Assembly (NCBI GenBank): GCA_037349105.1
Contig: JAYJMM010000036.1
Coordinates: 5,182,001-5,246,000 of the forward strand
Length of the DNA: 64,000 nt
Reading direction: 5' to 3'
DNA from: Limnomonas spitsbergensis
Lineage: Eukaryota > Chlorophyta > Chlorophyceae > Chlamydomonadales
Made by a program: the position numbers and the translations under genes. Shown here one piece after another: positions 21,020-30,000 of the stretch. The first letter of the stretch is position 1. The number at the start of each line of letters is the position of its first letter. The notes beneath the pieces are model-generated. The model saw nothing but the letters and a program-made list of their open reading frames with translations. It was not told the origin of the DNA and did no database searches.

Positions 21020-23542
21020 GTGGGTGAAGCAAAAGCTGCCACTGCGGAATGGCCCCCAGTAAAAAGGAAGGAGGATCTGGCTCAGCCAATAGGGTGGAAC
21101 AGGCTAGGGCAGTGGGCCACTGGAGTGTGGAAAAGTGTGTGTGACGCAGAGCAGGCGGGGTTAAGCAGTCTGGCTGTGCCCCTGCAGCGCGCACCCTTGG
21201 AGGCATTGACCAGGTGTATGGAGCAGCCAGGTAATCAGGTGTCCCCCAACGGCTGGTCCATGTTTGATATCCTCAGCAGTGACAGTGAGCCAAGTCCCAG
21301 GCACCTGATCAACTGTATTACGGCAGAGAGTGCCGGCCCACCCAGGCAGGATAGCCTGGTAGCTAGCGAGCAGCTGCACCTGATCAACTGTATTACGGCA
21401 GAGAGTGCCGGCCCACCCAGGCAGGATAGCCCGGTAGCTAGCGAGCAGCTGCACCTGATCAACTGTATTACGGCAGAGAGTGCCGGCCCACCCAGGCAGG
21501 ATAGCCCGGTAGCTAGCGAGCAGCTGCACCTGATCAACTGTGTTCCGATAGGGAATGCTTTTTCACCCAAACCAGTGACCGGTGGCTGCGAGCCAAGCCA
21601 ACTGCAGGTGCAGGCGTCAAGGCTGGGTTTGCAGAGAGAGGCGGTTCCTGTGACACCTGTAGGGATCGGTGGCTCCGAGCCAAGCCAACTGCAGGTGCAG
21701 GCGTCACGGCTGTGTTTGCAGATGGAGGCAGTTCCTGTGACACCTGTAGGGATCGGTGATTGTGAGCCAGACCAACTGCAGGTGCAGGCATCACGGCTGT
21801 GTTTGCAGAAGGAGGCAGTTCCTGTGAAAACTGTGGTGGCCGGTGGCTGTGAGCCAGGCCAACTGCAGGTGCATGCGTCACGGCTGTGTTTGCAGATGGA
21901 GGCAGTTCCTGTGACACCTGTAGGGATCGGTGGCTGTGAGCCAGACCATCTGCAGGTGCAGGCATCACGGCTGTGTTTGCAGAAGGAGGCAGTTCCTGTG
22001 AAAACTGTGGTGGCCGGTGGCTGTGAGCCAGGCCAACTGCAGGTGCATGCGTCACGGCTGTGCTTGCAGATGGAGGCAGTTCCTGTGACACCTGTAGGGA
22101 TCGGTGGCTGTGAGCCAGACCAACTGCAGGTGCAGGCATCACGGCTGTGTTTGCAGAAGGAGGCAGTTCCTGTGAAAACTGTGGTGGCCGGTGGCTGCGA
22201 GCCAAGCCAACTGCAGGTGCAGGCGTCACGGCTGTGTTTTCAGATGGAGGACGTTCCTGTGACACCTGTGGTGGCCGGTGGCTGTGAGCCAGGCCAACTG
22301 CAGTTGCAGGCGTCACGACGGTGCTTGCAGAGGGAGGCAATTCATGTGACACCTGTAGGGATCGGTGGCTGTGAGCCAGGCCAACTGCAGGTGCAGGCGT
22401 CACGTTTGTGTTTGTCGAGGGAGGCAGCCCATGTGACACCTGTGGTGGCCGGCGGCTGCGAGCCGGACCAACTGCATCCGTGGGAGCAGAAGCTAAACCA
22501 AAAGGTGGCTGAGGAACCAGTTGGCCCAAGTGAGGTTGAGGACCACGAGCACAGGCAGGCGCCGGTGCCGGTGCAGATGCACCAGCCAGAAGAGGAAAGG
22601 CCTGTCACACCACCAGTGGCAGCAGCTCCAGGAGGGGTCCAGGTGCCAATATCAGAACCAGGGGCGGCCCAGCAGGCCAGCAAACAGCTGGAGGCGGCAG
22701 AGAATCCTGGGGGGTCAGAGGAGCAAGGAATCTCCATACCCATGCTGAGGGAAAAGGTTAATTGGTACCGGCAGAAGCTCAAAGGAATGGCCAGGCAGCT
22801 GTGGGTGGCCAGGCAGCCAATAATAGCATTGGAGATAAGGATGACCAGACAGCTGAGGATGGTGAAGCATCGCTTGGATCATGCCAAACAGAACCTACAG
22901 GCGCGGCTGCCTACAGGTGAGGAAGAGGAAGAGCAGCAGCTGCAGCAGACAGCCATGGTTGCATGGCACGTGGCACTACCCGGGGGGCACGGGGCTGAGC
23001 AGGCCAGCCATGAGGCGAAAAAAGAGGCACAGCTGCCGCAGCACCAGGAGTGCATGCCCAGATTGCCCAGGCAGGAGGGTTTCCGCTCAGCAGAGCCGTG
23101 TGGGCTAGTGGGTCAAGCCAGCCCTAGCCTGAGTCTGGGCCCTGACGGCTGCAGCAAGTCCAGCCAGGCAATGGCAGGCAAGGAAGCTGACAGTGACGTG
23201 GAAGCAGCTAGGAGCAGCAGGTCTCCGGTGCCAGCACACGTGGACGACAGCAGCAGCAGGAATGTGTGCCTGGTAGCAATCCATGCTGCGGTGCCTGCAG
23301 ATGTGGAGCTGGCCAGGATCTGGGAGAATTGCGCAACAGGTGCCCGTCAGCAGCCGATGGACATCCGCAATGCCATGCGTCAGAAGAGGCAGAAGAGGCA
23401 GAAGAGGAGAATGAGATGGAAGAGGAGGAAGAGGCGGATGAGGAGGAGGAGGCGCGAGAGGCTTCTTGGAGGAAGAGACTTTTTGGAGAAAGATATTCCT
23501 TGGATGAAGAGAAGCCAATGTCACCCAGCGAGCGGTCCATAA
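21020..23542 (+). CDS. Repeat-rich 840-codon ORF of the non-autonomous retroelement
   Basis: It is the only long frame in the element. It opens with a GTG at 21020; the first ATG is codon 67 (21218). Three tandem 26-residue repeats (INCITAESAGPPRQDSP core) lie at about residues 95-172. Ten full 29-residue repeats and one partial follow at about 185-490, each with GGCEP.QLQVQASRLCLQ.E and ending alternately VTPVGI or VKTVVA. The C-terminal part (about 570-640) is basic and heptad-like (LREKVNWYRQKLKGMARQL), a possible coiled coil or nucleic-acid-binding region. No enzyme motif is present. A structural, gag-like role is possible by position but not shown. Near the end a K/R-rich frame overlaps an E-rich frame that reads on to 23562 and looks more protein-like, so a frameshift near 23370 is possible. 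Confidence 0.6.
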   Translation: MGEAKAATAEWPPVKRKEDLAQPIGWNRLGQWATGVWKSVCDAEQAGLSSLAVPLQRAPLEALTRCMEQPGNQVSPNGWSMFDILSSDSEPSPRHLINCITAESAGPPRQDSLVASEQLHLINCITAESAGPPRQDSPVASEQLHLINCITAESAGPPRQDSPVASEQLHLINCVPIGNAFSPKPVTGGCEPSQLQVQASRLGLQREAVPVTPVGIGGSEPSQLQVQASRLCLQMEAVPVTPVGIGDCEPDQLQVQASRLCLQKEAVPVKTVVAGGCEPGQLQVHASRLCLQMEAVPVTPVGIGGCEPDHLQVQASRLCLQKEAVPVKTVVAGGCEPGQLQVHASRLCLQMEAVPVTPVGIGGCEPDQLQVQASRLCLQKEAVPVKTVVAGGCEPSQLQVQASRLCFQMEDVPVTPVVAGGCEPGQLQLQASRRCLQREAIHVTPVGIGGCEPGQLQVQASRLCLSREAAHVTPVVAGGCEPDQLHPWEQKLNQKVAEEPVGPSEVEDHEHRQAPVPVQMHQPEEERPVTPPVAAAPGGVQVPISEPGAAQQASKQLEAAENPGGSEEQGISIPMLREKVNWYRQKLKGMARQLWVARQPIIALEIRMTRQLRMVKHRLDHAKQNLQARLPTGEEEEEQQLQQTAMVAWHVALPGGHGAEQASHEAKKEAQLPQHQECMPRLPRQEGFRSAEPCGLVGQASPSLSLGPDGCSKSSQAMAGKEADSDVEAARSSRSPVPAHVDDSSSRNVCLVAIHAAVPADVELARIWENCATGARQQPMDIRNAMRQKRQKRQKRRMRWKRRKRRMRRRRRERLLGGRDFLEKDIPWMKRSQCHPASGP

Positions 23543-24805
23543 ATGGGCCAAGGCGGCGCTAGGCTTCCAACAAAGAGGAGGAGTCAGCCCTTGCGGGGTT
23601 TATCGACACCTGATACTCAGGGAAGGCCGAGCCCAGAGCGGCAAGGCCGCTGAGCACGTGACGCTACCCGCGCCGTAACTGGCTAGGAGCGGGCAGGCGC
23701 CTACAGAGCAGAAAATGCAGACGCAGCGCGGCTTGTCCTAGTACCCGGCAGGCAGTGGGCCGGCAGCCAGCGGACCGAAGACGGAAGATGCAGGATTGGA
23801 GTTAAAGCTATCGCAGCAACATAGTGAAAATTTGTTTCTCAAACACCGTAGCAGCAAGGCTACGGTAGTACATATGTTATGAAGATGATGAGCGAGGAGA
23901 ATTAGTCAACTCGGGCGATGATAACACAGCAGGGGGCGGATCACGCTGCTACGGCGCACATTTCCTGTGGCCATTGAAGACCAGGCGGCTATGGCGCAGT
24001 GGGGCGAGAGCAGCGGTTGTTCTTAGCTTGACCTGATAACTTTGAAAATTTCTCTGTTTGCTAGCCAGTAGTGGGCTGAACAGCCTGGATTTGTAGGATT
24101 CTGCGCATTGCGCTTCAGCTGAGACTCGGTGGATTTTTTTAATTCTGATTGAAGAAGGCCTGAACCAGGCAGATTTGCTAAGACGATTTGAGCTTCTACG
24201 TACATATTTTCCAGAAGTTTAAAGATTCTGATTTCTGATGGTTTCTGATGATTTCTGATGGTTGCTGAGGGTTTCTGATGGGTTCTGACCCTATATTGCC
24301 TGCAACCAAGCATGACACTGGTGACGGTACCGGATTCTGTGTGCCCCGATCAGGCCGGAGAGAGATCAGGGTCCCAGAGGCCTTTGTCAAGTGTGTAGAA
24401 CCGTGGGTGGACCTAGGGTCCGCCACGGGTTTCAGTGAATTTTTTCTTTGATGAATTTCCTTGTGTGGATGTCCTGCAGCACATTTCCTGCAGTGGATTT
24501 TCTTCAGGGGATTTTTTTTACCGACTGGCTGGATTGCAGTCAGATGTTTAGGAGGCTTCAGTGTAAGGGAACTGACAAGTTCTGGGCGTACAGATTTTGC
24601 TTTGAAAACAGCCTGAACCAGGCTGATGTGTGTATATAGCCTGAACCAGGCAGATGCGTGGGACGGCCTGAACCAGGCAGATTTGCTTTGATATTTTGAT
24701 CTTCTGAGGTGTACATATTGCCAGAAGTTTCTTTCTTTCAGTACCGACCCCTTTTTCCGGCTCCCAGCGCATGCCCTATAGGCTTAACGCTGAGGAGCGG
24801 GGGGC

Positions 24806-25050
24806 GAGTGAAGTAGTAGGGGCGGTACCCACAAGACAGGGACACCCAGACATTACCCCTAGGCAGAGAGACTTCCTGCTAGGGCCGAACCTTACAGTAG
24901 CCAGTTAACAGCTCTTGTCTGAAGTACAAGGAGTCTGTGTGTACGGTAATGTACCGTGTTTATGAGTAGAAGGACACTTCTCTAAGGCGCCTTTACCGGA
25001 GTTCACGGTATTTACCATATTGGCACGTTTACTGCTTTATGGTGCGACAG
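24806..25050 (+). repeat. Retroelement split repeat B1
   Basis: This 245-base repeat starts GAGTGAAGTAGTAGGGGCGG and ends ATGGTGCGACAG, followed at once by A2. It is the internal copy of B2. Its sequence includes TTAACAGCTCTTG and a TTTATGAG word that could carry transcription signals; this is inference. Confidence 0.85.
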
Positions 25051-25691
25051 CTGTCACAGTATATTACCGTATACGTGACAGAGCCGTTTAGGCCGCAGTT
25101 AGCGGCCGCGGAGCCTCCGCAGCTTATCTGCGGAGTCTCCGGATTTGAACTGAGACCTAGAAACCCGCTTGCGCAGGGTGATTTAGCATAATCTGTACTC
25201 TGAATTGGGCCTGCCGGGTCCCTGTATCCCGGCAATTGCCTAAGCTACTACTTTTGTCCCTTTTGAAGGACAGGCCTCTGGTGTAAAGAGTATAGGCCTA
25301 GCTCTCACGGATACTAGTAGCCCTTGCTCGCCACTAAGTCAGTACCTTACACTTCAGTCAAGTCTAGCACCACGGAAAGTGGTGATAGCATAAGCAAGTG
25401 ACAAGCGAGCCCCATCCATATCACTGGACATCCCCAGCCGACGCCATCTACGGTGCTCGCCCTGAAGAGCATGCGACCTACGGTGCCGATCCCTGACTAC
25501 TCGTCCATCGGAGACGACTAATCAGGCAAGCAGTCCCAAGCAGATATTCACCTAAATAGACCAGGAGGCGCAAAGCCGACCAGGAGCTCTCGGCGTACCA
25601 GCTTCCAGCTGAGTCCGCCCGGCGACAAAACCCACGGACAAAGTCACTTCCGTCGCCGTTCCTTCGCAACCCCGAGCATCCCCGCTCTCAG
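25051..25691 (+). repeat. Retroelement split repeat A2
   Basis: This is the internal second copy of the left terminal repeat A1, 641 bases, bounded by B1 and B2. The B1-A2 joint (GACAG then CTGTCAC) would equal the circle junction expected for a PAT/DIRS-type replication cycle. Confidence 0.88.
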
Positions 25692-25935
25692 AGTGAAGTA
25701 GTAGGGGCGGTACCCACAAGACAGGGACACCCAGACATTACCCCTAGGCAGAGAGACTTCCTGCTAGGGCCGAACCTTACAGTAGCCAGTTAACAGCTCT
25801 TGTCTGAAGTACAAGGAGTCTGTGTGTACGGTAATGTACCGTGTTTATGAGTAGAAGGACACTTCTCTAAGGCGCCTTTACCGGAGTTCACGGTATTTAC
25901 CATATTGGCACGTTTACTGCTTTATGGTGCGACAC
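25691..25935 (+). repeat. Retroelement split repeat B2 (right end)
   Basis: This is the right terminal repeat, same as B1 up to its last base, ending ATGGTGCGACA before a run of C. It defines the right end of the element. Confidence 0.85.
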
Positions 25936-26015
25936 CCCCCCCCTCCCAACCGATCAGTCGGGCCCCCATGCGACCGCAGCAAGGCCGAGAGGTGTAACGG
26001 CATTGGCTTTTTGAC
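25936..26015 (+). repeat. Short fragment resembling the LINE 3' region
   Basis: GATCAGTCGGGCC, AAGGCCGAG and GAGGTGTAAC words here match 4125-4180 in order. This is the sequence immediately to the right of the retroelement, so it probably was the insertion target neighbourhood. Confidence 0.45.
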
Positions 26016-26049
26016 TGCCGATAACTGCACCGGTAAATGGTTGATGGCT

Positions 26050-26110
26050 CGTTGCACCCGGGCTGGTTTTTGTGTTTGTGTCTCAGGCTCTAGGGTTGGG
26101 CAGCCGGCCT
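26050..26110 (+). repeat. Dispersed repeat family R1, partial copy
   Basis: It holds the CACCCGGGCTGG and CTAGGGTTGGGCAGCC words of family R1 in the same order as at 26640-26710, but lacks the 5' part. Confidence 0.55.
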
Positions 26111-26574
26111 CCCACTCCCAAGTCCACGCGTAAGTCTTCACCGGGCAACATCTCTATAAGCATTGAATATTTGAAATCGAACGAAAAGTTGTTGTGACAC
26201 TGACTCACTGCTGGTGTGCGTGCTATGTCTTTGCGGGTGGAGGCATGTCGTGAGGGGGTCACCACAAGCCCGTTGACCTCTTGATGCCCCAAATGCCATT
26301 ATGACATTCGGTGATACACCTCACCTGTTTCCACCTACCGTAGTGTCCAGGCAGCTCCTCTGGCTTCATGTCTGGCTATTGTTTCCCTCTGAAGGTTGAT
26401 AACCGTTGTTCGGCATTGGTGGTGACGATTGTAGATTATGGGGGCGCTTTTGGTGGTATAGCGTGCTCTAGCTTTAGGTACCGTACGCCAAGGCGGCCTT
26501 GAAGCTGTACTTTTTTACCTAAATGGTGCCTAAATCCAACTTTTAAGAGTTTTTGCCTGGAGTTATTGCGCTTG

Positions 26575-26745
26575 TGTGAGTGCTTGTTCGTCGTGTTCCT
26601 CTCCTGTTCTTGCTTGCCTTTTCTCAGCTGGTGACGAGGGCCACAACTCGAAAAGCGCACCCGGGCTGTTTTCTGTGTTTGCCTCTCTGGGTTTCGAGGG
26701 CTGGACGGTCAGCCAGACACTCTGTGAAGTCCAAGCAATGCCATC
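26575..26745 (+). repeat. Dispersed repeat family R1
   Basis: This is the best full copy on the plus strand, with TTGCCTTTTCTCAGCTG, a GACGAGGGCCACAA word and CACCCGGGCTGTTTTCTG. It extends into a short frame that is not conserved between copies. The flanks at 26110-26575 and 26745-27048 hold no supported gene. Confidence 0.7.
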
Positions 26746-27048
26746 TGTTTTTCGACATTATAAGCTTAGATACTGCCCGACATGTTAGACAGTATTCGAA
26801 AATGGTAATCGGTGGAAATCAGATTCGTCCAACACTACCGGTATGTCAGGTCACCCATAGTGCTCAGATGCCGTGCATGGGGTTCGGGTTGCAAATTAAA
26901 TTCCGATCTCAGATAACTACCGGTACTGACAGAATACGATAATCAGCAAGCATTCCGAACGGCTTCAGGGCCAACGCCACCGGCACATGTCATGGCCATC
27001 GTCTGCCGACGTTCTCATCATGTCGCTACTATTGCTCCCTGTTGCACT

Positions 27049-30000
27049 TTACTTAGTGGATAAAAGACGAAGGGCCAATGCCTCCTGGTCCTGCAGCGTC
27101 ATGTCACCTTGGACCACTACTTTCTGCTTCTTCTTCTTGCTGCTCCCTCCGCCACCGCCCATCCAAGCATATGTAACACCGCCGTCCTCCTCCTCCGAAT
27201 CCTCCGGGTCATCATTAGTGCCTTCGTATTTGAGGGTTCAGGGTTTGCTAGGCGTAGGGTATAGGGCAGGGAGCGCTTTGGGTACAGAAAGTTCAGAGTG
27301 CAGAGGCTTCGTGGTGTGGGGTTAGGGTTCATGATTCCGGGTAGAGGTACAGGGTACAGGGTACAGGGTACAGGGTACAGGGTACAGGGTACAGGGTACA
27401 GGGTACAGGGTACAGGGTACAGAGGCTTCAGCGTGAAACATTCAAAGTTACACTCAGGATTCAGGAGTTCCAGGGTTCAGAGATGTCAGGTTTCACACGG
27501 ATCACTGCTCAGGGTTCAGAGGGTTACCGATTCATGAGGTTTCAGGGTTCTGCAGCTCCCCCGTCAGGCCTCCGCAAGCATTTCCGCCAATGCATGCCAA
27601 GGCAATTACGTCCTTCGCCCTTCTTCCTGAGCGGCCTCCCATTCAAGCTGACCGGTCACAACCACGTCTAACTCTTCAGACCCCCGCCTCCCCTTCTTCC
27701 TCCTCATCCAGATTTTGTGTAAACACGCCTGTGGTGGCTGCCTCCCTCTCCAGCTCCCAAGCTCCCTCCCCTCCATCACCTGTTGCGGCCCCCTCCCTCC
27801 TCCCCTCCTTCTCCTCCTCCTCCGCATCGCCTATTTCCACACATGTCATGGCCGTTATGCTTCCCGCTCCCCCCCTCCTCTGCCACTCATCTGTTACGGC
27901 GGGCTTCCCTCCCCCCCTCCTCTGCCCCTTATCCGTTACGGCGGGCTTCCCTCCCCCCCTCCTCTGCCCCTTATCCGTTACGGCGGGCTTCCCTCCCCCC
28001 CTCCTCTGCCCCTTATCCGTTACGGCGGGCTTCCCCCCCCTCCTCTGCTCCTTATCCGTTACGGCGGGCTTCCCCCCCCTCTTCTCTGCTCCTTATCCGT
28101 TACGGCGGGCTTCCCCCCCCTCCTCTGCCCCTTATCCGTTACGGCAGGCTTCCCCCCCCCTCCTCTACTCCTTATCCGTTACGGCGGGCTCCCCCCCCCC
28201 TCCTCTGCCCCTTATCCATTACGGCGGGCTTCCCCCCCCTCCTCAGCCCCTTATCCGTAACGGCGGGCTCCCCCCCCCTCCTCTGCTCCTTATCCGTTAC
28301 GGCGGGCTCCCCCCCCCCTTCCTCTGCTCCTTATCCGTTACGGCAGGCTTCCCCCCCCCTCCTCTGCTCTTTATCAGTTACGGCGGGCTTCCCTCACTCC
28401 CTCCTCTGCTCCTTATCCGTTACGGCAGGCTCCCCCCCCTCCTCTGCTCCTTATCTGTTACGGCGGGCTCCCCCCCCCTCCTCTGCTCCTTATCCGTTAT
28501 GGCAGGCTTCCCCCCCCCTCCTTTGCTCCTTATCCGTTACGGCGGGCTTCCCCCCCCCTCCTCTGCTCTCATCCGTTACGGCAGGCTCCCCCCCCCTCCT
28601 CTGCTCCTTATCTGTTACGGCGGGCTCCCTCCCCCCCTCCTTTGCCCCTTCTCTGTTACGGCGGGCTTTCCCCCCCTCCTCTGCTCCTTATCCGTTACGA
28701 AGGGCTCCCCCCCTCCTCTGCTCCTTATCCGTTACGGCAGGCTCCCCCCCCTTCCTCTGCTCCTTATCTGTTACGGCGGGCTCCCCCCCCCCCTCCTCTG
28801 CTCCTTATCCGTTACGGCGGGCTTCCCCCCCCCTCCACCTCTACATCTGCATTTTCTGCGGCGGGCTTCCTCTTGACCCTGCCCCCTCTCCTCCTCTTCT
28901 GTCCCACCTGCATCTGCCACCTCTCGCTCTTGCAGCCGCTTGCGTCCGATTCCGCCGCGGCGACCGTCGGCACGGTCCGCCTCCCTCTGCCGCTTGGCCT
29001 CCCGCCTCTTGGCCTCCTCGTCCTCCTGTTCGCTCGCCTCCTAAGAGAAATATGCCACAGGAAGGAGGTACAGGCTTCACGATGGGAAATTAAAACGAAT
29101 CAATGGTGGCCTCATGTTCCTTGGCCTCGTCTACATCCCTCCCCTGTTCAGGGTTTGGGGTTAAGGGTTTGTGATTTGGGGTTAAGGGTTCAGGGGGTTG
29201 GGGTTCAGTGTCCAGAGTTTTTGGTTTATGGTTAGGGCCTCCTCCTCATTGGTCACCTCCTGGAAGAAAGAGAGATGGCATACAAAGGAGTAAAAACCCA
29301 TAACAAATAAATACGGAAACAAGTGGGTGGATTAAGGAAGCCGCCCAATTTGGCCGAAGCTTGTGACAAGCGATCGTGTAAAACCACAATGTTAAAACAT
29401 CAATAATGGCCTCCTGCCTGTTGTCTGACCATAGGCCTGCCTAAGGGGGCCGAGTGCTCAAGCCACCAGCTATCGGCCATAAATATAACAACTGGGTGTG
29501 TGTGCAGCAAGGGGGGGTGAGCGTTGCCGTGTGCAGCAAGGGGGGGCGAGCGTTGCCGTGTGCAGCAAGGGGGGGTGAGCGTTGCCGTGTGCAGCAAGGG
29601 GGGGTGTGCAACAAGGGGGGGTGTGAGTTGCCGTGTGCAGCAAGGGGGGGTGAGCGTTGCCGAGTGCAGAAAGGGGGGGTGAGCGTTGCCGTGTGCAGCA
29701 AGGAGGGGTGTGCAGCAAGGGGAGGTGAGCGTTGCCGTGTGCAGCAAGGGTGTGTGTGCAACAAGGGGGGGTGAGCGTTGCCGTGTGCAGCAAGGGTGTG
29801 TGTGCAGCAAGGGGGGGTGAGCATTGCCGTGTTCAGGAAGTCCAAGGGTCACACATCCTATCTGCCTCCTCATTCCTGGGGATCTAAGGATCCATGGACA
29901 ATCCTTCCTGATGGGTCCTGAAACCCATGGATCCACATATCCTCAAATCAAACCCACAGATCCATGGATCCTCAAATCAAACCCTCAGATCCATGGATCC

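Larger units (their letters stand above)
19218..25935 (+). mobile_element. Non-autonomous TOC/PAT-like retroelement with split direct repeats
   Basis: Structure is A1 (19218-19858), interior, B1 (24806-25050), A2 (25051-25691), B2 (25691-25935). A1 and A2 are 641 bases with only two differences seen by eye over most of their length, and B1 and B2 are 245 bases and virtually identical, so the insertion is young. The element begins with A and ends with B, and the B1-A2 junction reads as end joined to start. This is the split-direct-repeat plan of PAT/Ngaro-type DIRS elements and of TOC1 in Chlamydomonas, not the plan of an LTR element, whose two ends are the same repeat. No reverse transcriptase, RNase H or tyrosine recombinase is found in the interior, so it would need a partner element. 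The interior holds a short tandem repeat (20435-20625) and one long ORF (21020-23542). Confidence 0.85.

Noticed and set aside
21534..22529. 331-codon minus-strand ORF with LAHSHRPPQVS repeats
   Set aside because: Exact antisense of the 87-base (29-codon) repeat of the retroelement ORF; the plus frame extends well beyond the repeat on both sides, the minus one does not.
19218..25691. Standard LTR retrotransposon with A1 and A2 as the two LTRs
   Set aside because: A 245-base sequence precedes A2 and is repeated immediately after it, which LTR elements do not show; no primer-binding site or polypurine tract next to A was found. The split-repeat plan explains all four repeats.
27590..29093. Plus-strand ORFs of 428 and 436 codons rich in Pro, Leu and Ser
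   Set aside because: They run through the CCGTTACGG minisatellite antisense to the helicase gene; both overlapping frames are open because of the unit length, and the true exon 28908-29040 is on the minus strand.
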